DNA of 52,469 nt from Deltaproteobacteria bacterium (GCA_019307065.1 JAFDKH010000043.1:1-52469); one strand, 5' to 3'. Counted from the first letter of the stretch, positions 32,546-42,019 are shown. Numbers and translations are program-made. The notes: generated from the sequence alone by a model not told the origin.

Positions 32546-34696
32546 ATGAAAAAAATATTATTTGGGTTAGTTGGGTCTTTCGTTGTCGCTGCTTTTATTT
32601 GCAGCGGGTGTCCAAAGGGACAGACGGGTTCTGTTCAAAGCGAGGCGCCGAAGTACAACTATCCCGAGTCACGCAAGGGCACGATTGTTGACGACTATCA
32701 CGGCACCAAGGTGGCCGATCCGTACCGCTGGCTGGAAGATCCGGCCTCGAAGGAGACTCTGGCCTGGACAGCTATGCAAAACGAGCTGACCTTCAAGTTC
32801 ATTCGCGGAGCGCTTCAGGAAAAAATCAAAGCCCGCTTAACCAAGATCTGGAATTACCCGCGCTTCTCTTTGCCGTACAAAAAGGGCGGGCGTTACTTTT
32901 TTTCAAAGAATGACGGCCTGCAAAACCAGGCGGTTTTCTATACCCAGGCCAGCCTGGAAGCCGAGCCCAAAGTGGTCATCGATCCCAACAAGCTGAGCAA
33001 AGACGGGACCGTTGCCCTGACGGGCAGTTACCTGAGCGAGGACGGCCAGGTCCTGGCTATGTTGTTGTCGAGCAAGGGTAGCGACTGGCAAGAGCGGAAA
33101 ATACGCAAAGTCGAATCCGGTCAGGATTACGCGGAAACTTTAAAATGGTGCAAGTTTACATTGGTGGCCTGGAAGCACGACGGCTCGGGTTTTTTCTATG
33201 ACCGCTTTCCCGACCCGGCCAGTGTTGCCCCCGAGGACCGCAATAACTATTCACGCGTATATTGGCACACACTGAATACCGAGCAGGATAAAGACGAGTT
33301 AGTCTACGAAAACCCCGAAAACAAGGAACTTGGTTTCAGCCCTTTCATTACCGAAGACGGTAAATACCTGGTTTTGCGCGTTGAACACGGGACCGACCCC
33401 AAAAACCGGATTTACTACCGCGCCACGGAATCTAAAGGACCTTTTATCAAGTTGCTGGACGCGGCCGATGCCATGTATTCGTTCGTCGGCAACCAGGGCC
33501 CGGTTTTTTATTTCCACACCGATCTGGACGCGCCCCGCGGAAGAATCATTTCGATCGATTTGTCGAATCCCGATCGAAAACACTGGAAAGAAATAATTCC
33601 CAAGCAGTCAGACGTGATTAAATTCGCCACGATCGTGAATGATCACCTGGTAGTCAGATACATGCACGATGCCCATGACTTGCTCAAGATCATCGATTTG
33701 ACCGGCAAGCTGGTCAAAGAAATAGAGTTACCCGGAATCGGCACTGTGGCCGGACTGTCCGGCAAACAAAAAGATACTGAGATGTTCTTTGGTTTCACGT
33801 CCTTTTTGTACCCGTACACCACCTTTCACTACGACTTCAAGACCGACCAGGTTAAGCTGTTTCGCGGGCCTAAAGTCGATTTTGATGCCAGCGGCTATGA
33901 AACCAAGCAGGTTTTTTATAAATCAAAAGACGGCACCCGGGTGCCGATGTTCATAACCCACAAAAAAGGGCTCAAGCTCGATGGCAACAATCCCACTCTG
34001 TTGTTCGGCTACGGTGGTTTCAACGTAAGCCTGACGCCCTATTTCTCGATTTCCAGACTTATCTGGCTGGAAAACGGCGGTGTATTCGTCCTGGCCAACC
34101 TGAGGGGCGGCAATGAGTATGGAGAAAAATGGCACCAGGCTGGAATACTGGGAAACAAGCAAAATGTCTTCGATGATTTTATCGCAGCGGCCGAGTGGCT
34201 GATCTCCAACAAGTACACCTCGAATAAGAAGCTGGCGATTATCGGTGGCAGCAACGGGGGATTATTGACCGCCGCCTGCCTGTTACAGCGGCCTGAACTT
34301 TTCGGGGCGGTTGTGTCGGTGGTGCCGGTTATCGATATGTTGCGCTATCATAAGTTCTCGATCGGGCACTACTGGGTGTCGGACTATGGCAACGCCGAGA
34401 AAGATCCCGAACATTTCAAGTTTTTGTATGCCTATTCGCCGCTCCACAATATTAAACCCGCAGTGGCTCATCCGCCGACATTGATAACGACTGCCGATAC
34501 GGACGATCGAGTGGTTCCGATGCACGGCAAGAAATTCGCTGCCGCCCTGCAGGCCGCTGACGAAGGTAGAAATCCGGTCCTGATCAGGATCGAGACCAAG
34601 GCCGGCCATGGACGCGGTAAGCCGACCTCCAAGCGCATCGAAGAGGCCGCCGATATTTATACATTTCTGTTTAAGATCTTCGGGATGCAGATTTAG
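32546..34696 (+). CDS. Prolyl oligopeptidase (S9A), lipoprotein
   Basis: The protein has 716 residues. The lipoprotein signal ends with S-G-C; an upstream open frame is discarded because AAAGGAG precedes ATG 32546 and the signal peptide starts there. The N-terminal motif Y-P-E-S-R-K-G and D-P-Y-R-W-L-E-D start the propeller; the C-terminal hydrolase has S569 in G-G-S-N-G-G, the Asp in T-A-D-T-D-D-R-V-V-P (about 650) and H688 in K-A-G-H-G. It cleaves Pro-containing peptides, here probably on the cell surface or in the periplasm. The stop TAG is part of a palindrome TAGGCGCCTA that also encodes the stop of the convergent gene. Confidence 0.9.
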   Translation: MKKILFGLVGSFVVAAFICSGCPKGQTGSVQSEAPKYNYPESRKGTIVDDYHGTKVADPYRWLEDPASKETLAWTAMQNELTFKFIRGALQEKIKARLTKIWNYPRFSLPYKKGGRYFFSKNDGLQNQAVFYTQASLEAEPKVVIDPNKLSKDGTVALTGSYLSEDGQVLAMLLSSKGSDWQERKIRKVESGQDYAETLKWCKFTLVAWKHDGSGFFYDRFPDPASVAPEDRNNYSRVYWHTLNTEQDKDELVYENPENKELGFSPFITEDGKYLVLRVEHGTDPKNRIYYRATESKGPFIKLLDAADAMYSFVGNQGPVFYFHTDLDAPRGRIISIDLSNPDRKHWKEIIPKQSDVIKFATIVNDHLVVRYMHDAHDLLKIIDLTGKLVKEIELPGIGTVAGLSGKQKDTEMFFGFTSFLYPYTTFHYDFKTDQVKLFRGPKVDFDASGYETKQVFYKSKDGTRVPMFITHKKGLKLDGNNPTLLFGYGGFNVSLTPYFSISRLIWLENGGVFVLANLRGGNEYGEKWHQAGILGNKQNVFDDFIAAAEWLISNKYTSNKKLAIIGGSNGGLLTAACLLQRPELFGAVVSVVPVIDMLRYHKFSIGHYWVSDYGNAEKDPEHFKFLYAYSPLHNIKPAVAHPPTLITTADTDDRVVPMHGKKFAAALQAADEGRNPVLIRIETKAGHGRGKPTSKRIEEAADIYTFLFKIFGMQI

Positions 34697-34700
34697 GCGC

Positions 34701-35840
34701 CTATAAGGCCCGAGAACTTCGGTCGAGCCACTTTCCGATCATGCCCCAGAAAGCTTTGAGAAACTTCTGGGCGACTTTGTCTTTTTCAAACCAGCTTGCT
34801 ACATAGTTGGTTGCTTTGCTGCCGGCCCGAGCCAGGTAGGTTCTGTCCTTTTTCCAGATCAGATCTTTTTCCGGGTGGAACTGGACGGCGAGCACGCCCG
34901 GAAATTTCTTGTGCCCAATCATCTCGACTACTTTGCCGTCTAGTGAAGTTGCTAAGACTTTCAGGCCCCGGCCCAGCTTCTTTAAAGCTTGATGGTGCAG
35001 GCTGGTTACGTTGACTGTTTTTGCCTGGGGCAGCAGTGCCTTTGAGATTTTGGAACGCCCCTTGAACTTGATCGGATGAATTACGGCCCAGCCCACATAG
35101 GGCGCCGGGTCCAGAGGGGCTTCGTAACTGCGATGGACTTTCTCGGCCGGTAGTTTCAACCCGTCTTCGAACTTGTCTATTCCGTAAAGCTGGCTGGGAA
35201 TATCCTGGATTAGAGTGCCCCCGCTGGCCACGTTCATGGTTTGCAAACCGAGGCAGAGCCCCAGGATCACGTAGTCGGGCTTGAGCGGCAGGAAGGGTTT
35301 GAATTTCGGGCCCTGACTGCCGCCCAATAAGTGAAACATGAAGGAAAGTTCGAAAAGATGGCGGGTTGGGTCTTCGACTACAGTATGCAGGCTGGTTTTT
35401 TCTCCATACAACTTGGGCGGGATGTCCGGGCCGCCGGTGAAGATAATTCCGGCAGAATCGGCGAACAGCTTTCGAAAAACCGGAGTACAGCCGTTCTTTT
35501 GGTAGATAGTTGTCGGGGAGATGTCACATGAGATGCCCTCGAGTTCCATCCAAGAGGGCGCCTGCTCGGCGATGAAGGCCTGGGCATCTTCATAGTCTTC
35601 GTATTCATCGACATGGTAAATGCCGATCAGCCGCAGGTTAGTCACCTTGAGTAAGCCCATGTCGTGAAGGTTTTTGATGTTCCTGAGTTCACGCGCCTTG
35701 GGATGGGTGATTAATACGGTGGTCGGCTTGGTTTCGGTGCCGGCACTTGCGTAATCCGGTAAAACCGCAAGGCCGAGTACCAGAAAACAGCGCAATAAGA
35801 TCTTTGGCAATCTATTGTATTTGCCAGTCAACGATTTCAT
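34701..35840 (-). CDS. Class I glutamine amidotransferase-like peptidase (C26)
   Basis: The protein has 379 residues from ATG 35840; a signal peptide follows (ending near A-S-A-G). The amidotransferase triad is in L-G-L-C-L-G-L-Q, with H-H-Q-A-L-K-K-L-G and Q-F-H-P-E-K-D giving the catalytic His-Glu. Peptidase C26 / PuuD relatives hydrolyse gamma-glutamyl bonds. The export signal is unusual for PuuD-type enzymes, so it may process gamma-glutamyl peptides outside the cytoplasm. The 5' end overlaps the upstream lipoprotein gene by 29 bases. ATG 35867 is also in frame. Confidence 0.75.
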   Translation of the reverse strand: MKSLTGKYNRLPKILLRCFLVLGLAVLPDYASAGTETKPTTVLITHPKARELRNIKNLHDMGLLKVTNLRLIGIYHVDEYEDYEDAQAFIAEQAPSWMELEGISCDISPTTIYQKNGCTPVFRKLFADSAGIIFTGGPDIPPKLYGEKTSLHTVVEDPTRHLFELSFMFHLLGGSQGPKFKPFLPLKPDYVILGLCLGLQTMNVASGGTLIQDIPSQLYGIDKFEDGLKLPAEKVHRSYEAPLDPAPYVGWAVIHPIKFKGRSKISKALLPQAKTVNVTSLHHQALKKLGRGLKVLATSLDGKVVEMIGHKKFPGVLAVQFHPEKDLIWKKDRTYLARAGSKATNYVASWFEKDKVAQKFLKAFWGMIGKWLDRSSRAL

Positions 35841-36849
35841 CCTGGGCGACCTCTTTGAACTCGGCATCCTTGTAGCTGACCGAACCTGTATTACCCATGA
35901 AGTCGGGTGCCTCGACCAAAATGGCGGCTACATTTGAGTTTGGCGGATCCAGCAGCAGTAAAAACTGATCATTCCAGTTGTGATGGGAGCCGGCATAAAC
36001 CAACCGCAGGCGATCACTTATAGTTTGCTGGAATTCGCCGGATTGCACCGAGGCGCTGGTGAGAAACAAACAAGACGTCTCACCGGCTGCCTGACAAGCA
36101 CGCATGTAGGGGCCTTCGCGTTCTTCGAGCAGGATTAGATCACCTCCGGCGGTAGTGGCGCTGTACGACTTAAAAACATCGGGCAGAGCGCACAAGCCGA
36201 AAGCCTGAATTTCATCGAGCGGATTTTCTCCGGGACCGATGAAAATTCTGGCCGAGATCACGGCCGGCCAGGCTAGATTGTCCAGTGAGATTTCTTCGGG
36301 CCAAGAACCTTCATTTCCAATCGATAGAAATATTTCGACCTGGTAGATCGTGCCGGAAAAAGTAAAGTCTTGATGGAACTTGTACCACCATTCATCCAGG
36401 CCCCCACTTTTATACTCGGCTACGAACTGACCCTGGGCGGCAGTTGGTTGCAGCAGGCGGTGTTCGGGACCGAACACCACCGTCTCGATCAGTTCGGCCT
36501 GATAGGTGCCAGGCGTACGGGGCAGGTTAAAGAATCCCGGCTGGAGATCGATCCGACCGATCATGGCCAACTCTTGCTGCCAGGTTCGATCCTGGTGAAA
36601 GCCGTGACAAAAACTCACTCCGCCGGGGATCTCGAGCAGAAACTCATTGGTCGGATCATAATCCGGTTTCAGGCCGCCGTCTTCGTTGCCCGGATCTCCC
36701 GCAGCACCATCGGCATCATTGCCCGGATCGTCTCCGCCCGCATCGTGGGCAGCGTCTGGTCCTCCGTCTGTCGTCTCGCTAGAGGACGAGCAGCCGCCCA
36801 ACACCAGAAGCGCACCCAGCCAACCAATTATCAATAGTTTAGTCGGCAT
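35812..36849 (-). CDS. Lipoprotein of unknown function with Asp/Gly-rich linker
   Basis: The protein has 345 residues. The lipoprotein signal ends at C (L-V-L-G-G-C, about 19-20) and is followed by a linker rich in D, G, A and P (D-G-G-P-D-A-A-H-D-A-G-G-D-D-P-G), typical of myxobacterial surface lipoproteins. The globular part (about 80-345) has W-Y-K-F-H-Q-D-F-T-F-S and E-R-E-G-P-Y-M-R-A-C but no family I recognise. The ATG 36849 is chosen because AAAGGAGAG lies before it. It is one base after hutU, so it is co-expressed with it; the role in histidine breakdown is not evident. Confidence 0.7.
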   Translation of the reverse strand: MPTKLLIIGWLGALLVLGGCSSSSETTDGGPDAAHDAGGDDPGNDADGAAGDPGNEDGGLKPDYDPTNEFLLEIPGGVSFCHGFHQDRTWQQELAMIGRIDLQPGFFNLPRTPGTYQAELIETVVFGPEHRLLQPTAAQGQFVAEYKSGGLDEWWYKFHQDFTFSGTIYQVEIFLSIGNEGSWPEEISLDNLAWPAVISARIFIGPGENPLDEIQAFGLCALPDVFKSYSATTAGGDLILLEEREGPYMRACQAAGETSCLFLTSASVQSGEFQQTISDRLRLVYAGSHHNWNDQFLLLLDPPNSNVAAILVEAPDFMGNTGSVSYKDAEFKEVAQDEIVDWQIQ

Positions 36850-36850
36850 G

Positions 36851-38884
36851 CTAACTCTCCTTTTTGTTCGATTGATCCAGCGCCATAATCGCCAGGCCGT
36901 CATCGGCTATATGCGGCAAGGTGACGCACAGGGCCGCTTCATTGTGCATGGCCTCCTGGGCGGCCCAGATGGCGCCTGAATTCCTGGCCCAGGCCCGCCG
37001 GGCAATGCCGTTGTTGACGTCCCAATAAAGCATACGCTCTAGACAGGTTTCGGCTTGTTGAGTGCCGTCGAGCACCAGACCGAAACCGCCATTGATAACT
37101 TCGCCCCAGCCAACACCGCCGCCGTTATGCAGACTAACCCAGGAAGCACCGCGGAATGAGTCGCCGATTACGTTGTGGACCGCCATATCAGCGCAAAAAA
37201 AGCTGCCGTCTTGAATATTCGCGGTTTCCCGATAAGGCGAATCGGTTCCGCCGGTGTCGTGATGATCGCGGCCCAATACAACCGGGCCGCTCAGACGACC
37301 ATCTTTGACTGCCTGGTTGAAGGCTCGTGCAATTGCAATCCGGCCCGGTTCGTTCGAGTACAGAATGCGGGCCTGTGAGCCGACAACCATTTGATGACTC
37401 TCGGCCGCCCGGATCCAGTGTAAGTTGTCGAGCAACTGTTGTCGGATTTCTTTGGGAGCTTTTTGGGCCATTTGGTCGAGTACTTCGGCGGCAATAGAGT
37501 CGGTTGTTCGAAGATCTTCGGGTTGGCCGCTTAGGCATACCCAGCGGAATGGTCCAAACCCGTAGTCGAAACAAATCGGACCCATGATGTCTTCGACATA
37601 AGAAGGATAGCAAAAAGACCCGTCCGGGCGGGTAACGGCTGCTTTGGCCCGGGCAGCTTCCAGTAAAAAAGCGTTGCCGTAATCCCAGAAAACCATTCCA
37701 GCAGCATGCATTTGATTGATCGCATCTACCTGGCGCCGCAGTGAAACCTGGACTTGCTCTTTGAAACCGTCCGGATCAGTGCGCATCATTTGACGCGATT
37801 CTTCAAGGCTCAGGCCGGCCGGATAGTAGCCGCCGCTAAAAGGAATATGCAAAGAAGTCTGATCGGAACCGAGTTCAATTGGAAAACTTTCGCGAGCGCA
37901 TTTTTCCCACAAGTCGACCACATTGCCCAGATAAGCCAGCGACAGAGCTTGTTTGGCCCGGCGTGCCTTTTCTGTTCGCAAGAGGACCTTGTCCAGGTCA
38001 CTTTCGACTTCCATTACCCAGCCCTGGTCATGGCGTTTCTTGCAAGCTAAGGGATCTATTTCAGCGATCAGTCCAACAGCCGAGGTAATCACAGCGGCCT
38101 TTGCCTGAGCACCACTCATGCCGCCCAGTCCGGATGTCAGAAAAACCTGGCCGGCCAATCCCTGCTCGGCGGGTAGTTTCAGGTACTTACGACCGGCGTT
38201 GAGCAGCGTGATGGCCGTGCCGTGAACGATGCCCTGCGGGCCGATGTACATGAAACTGCCGGCGGTCATCTGACCGTACGAAGTTACTCCCAGAGCACTC
38301 AGACGATCGTAGTCCTGGGGCGACGAATGATTGGGAATCACCATGCCGCAGGTCAGCACCAGCCGCGGGGCTTGGGGGTGAGAAGGGAAAAGCCCCAAAG
38401 GATGGCCCGAGTAAAGGACCAGGGTCTGTTCGGCGGTCATCTGGGACAAATACTTCATGGTGATCAGATACTGGGCCCAATTCTGAAAGACGGTCCCGTT
38501 GCCGCCATAGGTAATCAGTTCGTAGGGATGCTGAGCCACGGCTGGATTCAAATTGTTTTGAATCATGTGCATGATGGCGGCAGCCGCCTGGCACCTGGCG
38601 GGATATTCGGAAATTGGCCGGGCGAACATTTTGTATGTTGGGCGAAAGCGGCGCATATAGATGCGGCCATCGGTTACCAGCTCGCCGGCAAATTCAGGCG
38701 CCAGTTTTTCGTGATGGCGAGAATCGAAATAGCGCAGAGCGTTTTTTAGGGCTAAAACCTGTTCGGTTTTGTTCAAAACTTGTTTGCGCGGCGGGGCATG
38801 GCTGACACCTGGTTCTTCGGCTGGCAGGCCGGGCACTTCTTCCGGAATTCCCTGACTGATCTGCTTTTGAAAATGCTCGCTCAT
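36851..38884 (-). CDS. hutU: Urocanate hydratase (urocanase)
   Basis: The protein has 677 residues. Motifs L-I-T-Y-G-G-N-G-T-V-F-Q-N-W-A-Q-Y, S-G-H-P-L-G-L-F-P-S, G-G-M-S-G-A-Q and G-R-D-H-H-D-T-G-G-T-D-S-P-Y-R-E-T are the urocanase core, which uses NAD+ to turn urocanate into imidazolonepropionate in histidine degradation. At 677 residues it is much longer than the usual bacterial form (about 550) and close to the animal enzyme. No hutH, hutI or hutG is next to it. It leads a three-gene minus-strand operon. Confidence 0.93.
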   Translation of the reverse strand: MSEHFQKQISQGIPEEVPGLPAEEPGVSHAPPRKQVLNKTEQVLALKNALRYFDSRHHEKLAPEFAGELVTDGRIYMRRFRPTYKMFARPISEYPARCQAAAAIMHMIQNNLNPAVAQHPYELITYGGNGTVFQNWAQYLITMKYLSQMTAEQTLVLYSGHPLGLFPSHPQAPRLVLTCGMVIPNHSSPQDYDRLSALGVTSYGQMTAGSFMYIGPQGIVHGTAITLLNAGRKYLKLPAEQGLAGQVFLTSGLGGMSGAQAKAAVITSAVGLIAEIDPLACKKRHDQGWVMEVESDLDKVLLRTEKARRAKQALSLAYLGNVVDLWEKCARESFPIELGSDQTSLHIPFSGGYYPAGLSLEESRQMMRTDPDGFKEQVQVSLRRQVDAINQMHAAGMVFWDYGNAFLLEAARAKAAVTRPDGSFCYPSYVEDIMGPICFDYGFGPFRWVCLSGQPEDLRTTDSIAAEVLDQMAQKAPKEIRQQLLDNLHWIRAAESHQMVVGSQARILYSNEPGRIAIARAFNQAVKDGRLSGPVVLGRDHHDTGGTDSPYRETANIQDGSFFCADMAVHNVIGDSFRGASWVSLHNGGGVGWGEVINGGFGLVLDGTQQAETCLERMLYWDVNNGIARRAWARNSGAIWAAQEAMHNEAALCVTLPHIADDGLAIMALDQSNKKES

Positions 38885-38961
38885 GTAGATCGCCTTTCTT
38901 TGATCGAGATCTGGCTGATCCTAGGAAATACGAACAAGTCAGGCAACCAAAATTCTAATGG

Positions 38962-38989
38962 TTGACTTTATGGCCCTAATTAATAACAT
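38962..38989 (+). promoter_or_regulatory. Promoter placing the FHA gene start at the transcript end
   Basis: TTGACT (38962-38967), a 16-base spacer and TAACAT (38984-38989). The expected transcript start (about 7 bases on) coincides with ATG 38996, and no ribosome-binding site precedes the ATG, so the mRNA may be leaderless. Confidence 0.4.
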
Positions 38990-38995
38990 AGACAC

Positions 38996-39568
38996 ATGAC
39001 TGACGAACGAGACCAGTCAAGCGAGAAACAGGCCTCCCGATTAAAAATCTTGCCGGGCAAGGAGCTCACCAAGGAACTCTTGGCCAAAGGTGAGGCAGCT
39101 TTTCGGCATCGCTACAATCATCCATTTCTGGCCATAATGCAGGAGCCTCCCAGTGACGACGAATGGGTCGACCCCCAGACAGTCGAAACGGCGATTACGG
39201 AACTTGTGGCCAGGGCCGAACAAGGACCAGTACTGAAAGTCGTCAGAATAGTCAAATCATCCCGAAACGTATTTGGCTCGAAGATTACGGTTGGGCGCGC
39301 CAAGAACAACGACATAATAATCAGGGCCTCCAAGATTTCCAAGCTTCACGCCGCCTTCATTCCGGCCGGAAAAAACAAGTACAAATTACTGGACATGGGC
39401 TCGTCCAACGGCACTTTTATAAATGGGGTCCAGCTCAAGGCTAAAGAGAGCAAGGTCCTCAAGAGCAAAGACGAGATAGTACTGTGGCGTTACGTCTTTG
39501 AGTATATTGAGATCGATGATTTGCTAAAGAGACTGCGTGGTTCAGGCAAAACGCCGAACAAACGCTAA
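38996..39568 (+). CDS. FHA-domain protein
   Basis: The protein has 190 residues. An N-terminal region of about 80 residues of no known fold precedes an FHA domain with I-T-V-G-R-A-K-N-N-D, K-I-S-K-L-H-A-A-F and M-G-S-S-N-G-T-F-I-N-G (about 98-150). FHA domains bind phosphothreonine peptides in Ser/Thr kinase signalling and secretion control. No kinase gene is in the window. It is divergent from hutU. The last stop codon overlaps the stop of the convergent outer-membrane protein gene (CTAA, 39565-39568). No signal peptide, so cytoplasmic. Confidence 0.85.
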   Translation: MTDERDQSSEKQASRLKILPGKELTKELLAKGEAAFRHRYNHPFLAIMQEPPSDDEWVDPQTVETAITELVARAEQGPVLKVVRIVKSSRNVFGSKITVGRAKNNDIIIRASKISKLHAAFIPAGKNKYKLLDMGSSNGTFINGVQLKAKESKVLKSKDEIVLWRYVFEYIEIDDLLKRLRGSGKTPNKR

Positions 39569-40407
39569 AAATCCGCCCAGATACCCAGTGTAATTACAAT
39601 ATCAACGAAGTCCTTATAATAGTCTCCCGTCAGAGGAACCGACAAGCGAAAGACGGGCGTGAAGCGGTCCAGGAACAAGCGCAGGCTGAAGTCCAGGGCC
39701 ATGAATGTCTCGTTGTCGTCGAAGCTCAATGTCGAGAGCCCCTTGAATCCCAGACCGGCGCCAACCAGGTCGCTAATGACTACTCCGCCCTCGAGACCGT
39801 ATAGCAAACAGACTTCTGCATCGTCCCGGTCGAACTGATCGTCGGAATAAGGAATCAAGATTGAAGGGCCCAGGGTGAATTGCAGAAAGAATTGCCCGTC
39901 GGAGGTGTTGAGCGCCAGCAGCGGATCGATAGTAATCACTTTAGAAGAGAAGCGGCTCCAGCGCATCATATGAGATAAAAGCCCGATTGCGCCGGAAGCA
40001 CTTTCACCGCCGGGATCGACCTCGAAGGGATTTATGCCAATCTCGAACTCGGAGCCGACGCAGGTCTTCCAGGTGCCTTCCCAACAGTGGCGGCCCTTGA
40101 GGTTGATAACAAATCCGCCGACAAAAATATCGGCATCGACATTATCGACATCGGCGACAGAAAAGCCCCAGTCCAGCCCGACGGCCAGATCGCCTGTGCC
40201 GATTTGAAGCGTAAACTCGGGAACGAAGCCGGTGTAGTTGTCTCCGATGGAAATATTCGCGTCGAACTTGGCCATGTTGCCGGCCGCCAGGTCGACAAAG
40301 CCGGTCGGGTGAAATTCTCGGGCCGGCTCCTGGGCTACAACGCTTGGCGCCTGGAGCAGGAGGAAAAAAACCAACAGGCCCAAGCCTATCCGATTCTCGG
40401 TTTTCAT
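39565..40407 (-). CDS. Outer-membrane or secreted protein of unknown family
   Basis: The protein has 280 residues with a signal peptide (1-25, ending V-V-A-Q). The body is rich in alternating aromatic and small residues, with strand-like segments (A-V-G-L-D-W-G-F-S-V, L-F-L-D-R-F-T-P-V-F-R-L-S-V-P) and ends in G-I-W-A-D-F, an aromatic C-terminus as in outer-membrane beta-barrels. No specific family is recognised. ATG 40407 begins the signal. It is convergent with the FHA gene (4-base overlap). Confidence 0.6.
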   Translation of the reverse strand: MKTENRIGLGLLVFFLLLQAPSVVAQEPAREFHPTGFVDLAAGNMAKFDANISIGDNYTGFVPEFTLQIGTGDLAVGLDWGFSVADVDNVDADIFVGGFVINLKGRHCWEGTWKTCVGSEFEIGINPFEVDPGGESASGAIGLLSHMMRWSRFSSKVITIDPLLALNTSDGQFFLQFTLGPSILIPYSDDQFDRDDAEVCLLYGLEGGVVISDLVGAGLGFKGLSTLSFDDNETFMALDFSLRLFLDRFTPVFRLSVPLTGDYYKDFVDIVITLGIWADF

Positions 40408-40458
40408 CGAAGCCCTCCCATTTAGATTCTTGTTTGTTAATCTGCTGAATTAGCACGT

Positions 40459-40499
40459 TTGACTTAGGGGGACAAATTCTATTCAGGCAGGTCTTGACA
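40459..40499 (+). promoter_or_regulatory. RAYT-end-like motif and candidate -35 elements before pepD
   Basis: AGGGGGACAAATTCT (40466-40480) shares the AGGGGGAC tip of the RAYT element ends with no transposase nearby, so it may be an isolated relict. TTGACT (40459) and TTGACA (40494-40499) flank it as possible -35 boxes; no clear -10 is seen. Confidence 0.3.
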
Positions 40500-40558
40500 T
40501 CCAGCAGCCCCTGGGTTTGGATGAGCGGGTTCAAAACAGCAACAACAAGGAGGGCGCC

Positions 40559-42010
40559 ATGTCGTCAGCGTTTGATGGATTGAAACCGGAGCTACTGTTT
40601 GGGTACTTCGAAGCACTTACCAAAATCCCGCGTTGTTCGAAAAACGAAACTCAGGTTGCCAAATGGGTTGTCGATTTAGCGAAAAGCAAAGGTCTCGAGG
40701 TGGATCAAGACGAGTTCGGAAACGTAGTCGTCCGTATCCCTCCTACTGCCGGCAAAGAAAAAGCGGCTACCATCGTTCTTCAGGGTCACTTGGACATGGT
40801 TGGCGAGAAGGACTCTTCTTCGAGTCATGATTTCGACAAGGATCCGATCAAGGTTCTCAAAGAAGGCAACTATTTAACTGCCGACGGAACGACTCTGGGT
40901 GCCGATAACGCGGTCGGATTGGCAGCCGGTCTGGCCCTGATAGACGAAAAGGACGCGGTTCACGGACCACTGGAACTGTTGTTCACAATAGATGAAGAAA
41001 CCGGATTGACCGGTGCTCAGGGTCTGCAGGCCGGGTTCGTCAAGGGCAAGATAATGCTCAATCTCGATTCGGAAGAAGAAGGTTCGGTCTACGTGGGTTG
41101 CGCCGGCGGTGGCGATACGCATGTTACTCTGCCGGTAAAGCGTGCGCCCCGAGAGGGTGACGCCTTTGCGGTTCATGTCAAAGGACTAAAAGGCGGACAT
41201 TCCGGCCTGGACATCAACTTTGGGCGCGGTAATGCGATCAAAATTCTAGCTACGTTTCTCGACCGGCTGAGAGGTGAAAGTGATTATGGGTTAGTGTCTT
41301 TTGAGGCCGGCGACAAGCACAATGCTATCCCGCGCGAGGCAACCGCTACGATCTTATTGCCGGCTGATGGCAAGGCTCAGGCCAACAAGATACTCGACCA
41401 GCTGCGTAGCGACCTAACGGCCTGTTTCGGAACAAGCGACTCCGGGGTGGCAATCGAAATGAGCAGTTCCCAGGCGGGTTCGGATGCCCTTAGCAAAGAG
41501 TCCCGCGATCGACTGGTCTGCCTGGTTTTAGCCATGCCGCATGGTGTTATAGAGATGAGCCAAGACGTGGCCGGTTTGGTGGAAACATCAACCAACCTGG
41601 CGGTGGTCAAGCTGGAGTCTGACAAGGCAGTCTATCAGGAAAGCACGCGTAGCTCCGTCATGCCGGCCCTGCGCATGGCCCAGGACTCGCTCTTTGCTCT
41701 GGCCCACTTAGCCGGCGCCAAACCCGAGTCGATGGGCGGCTATCCTGGCTGGCAGCCTAATATGGATTCTAAAGTCTTGACCCGGGCCAAGATTGTCCAC
41801 GAAAAAGTCACCGGTAAAATTCCCGAGGTGAAGGCGATTCATGCCGGACTGGAGTGCGGGATTATCGGAGAGAAATTCGGCGGGATGGATATGCTTTCTT
41901 TTGGTCCGGATATTGAATCTCCCCACTCTCCCTCGGAACGGGTTAAGATCGACTCGGTTGAAAGGTTTTACGATTTCTTGAAAGCTCTGTTGGAAGATTT
42001 GGCCAGTTAA
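40559..42010 (+). CDS. pepD: Aminoacyl-histidine dipeptidase (PepD, M20 family)
   Basis: The protein has 483 residues. Start ATG 40559 follows AAGGAGGG; an in-frame TTG at 40517 is less likely. Zinc ligands are in L-Q-G-H-L-D-M-V (H77, D79), G-A-D-N-A-V-G and D-E-E-T-G-L-T-G, with a further E-C-G-I-I near the C-terminus, all as in PepD. It hydrolyses carnosine-type Xaa-His dipeptides. Together with prolyl oligopeptidase and urocanase it points to use of peptides and histidine. The LolA-like gene follows 9 bases after the stop. Confidence 0.93.
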   Translation: MSSAFDGLKPELLFGYFEALTKIPRCSKNETQVAKWVVDLAKSKGLEVDQDEFGNVVVRIPPTAGKEKAATIVLQGHLDMVGEKDSSSSHDFDKDPIKVLKEGNYLTADGTTLGADNAVGLAAGLALIDEKDAVHGPLELLFTIDEETGLTGAQGLQAGFVKGKIMLNLDSEEEGSVYVGCAGGGDTHVTLPVKRAPREGDAFAVHVKGLKGGHSGLDINFGRGNAIKILATFLDRLRGESDYGLVSFEAGDKHNAIPREATATILLPADGKAQANKILDQLRSDLTACFGTSDSGVAIEMSSSQAGSDALSKESRDRLVCLVLAMPHGVIEMSQDVAGLVETSTNLAVVKLESDKAVYQESTRSSVMPALRMAQDSLFALAHLAGAKPESMGGYPGWQPNMDSKVLTRAKIVHEKVTGKIPEVKAIHAGLECGIIGEKFGGMDMLSFGPDIESPHSPSERVKIDSVERFYDFLKALLEDLAS

Positions 42011-42019
42011 TAATTGGAA

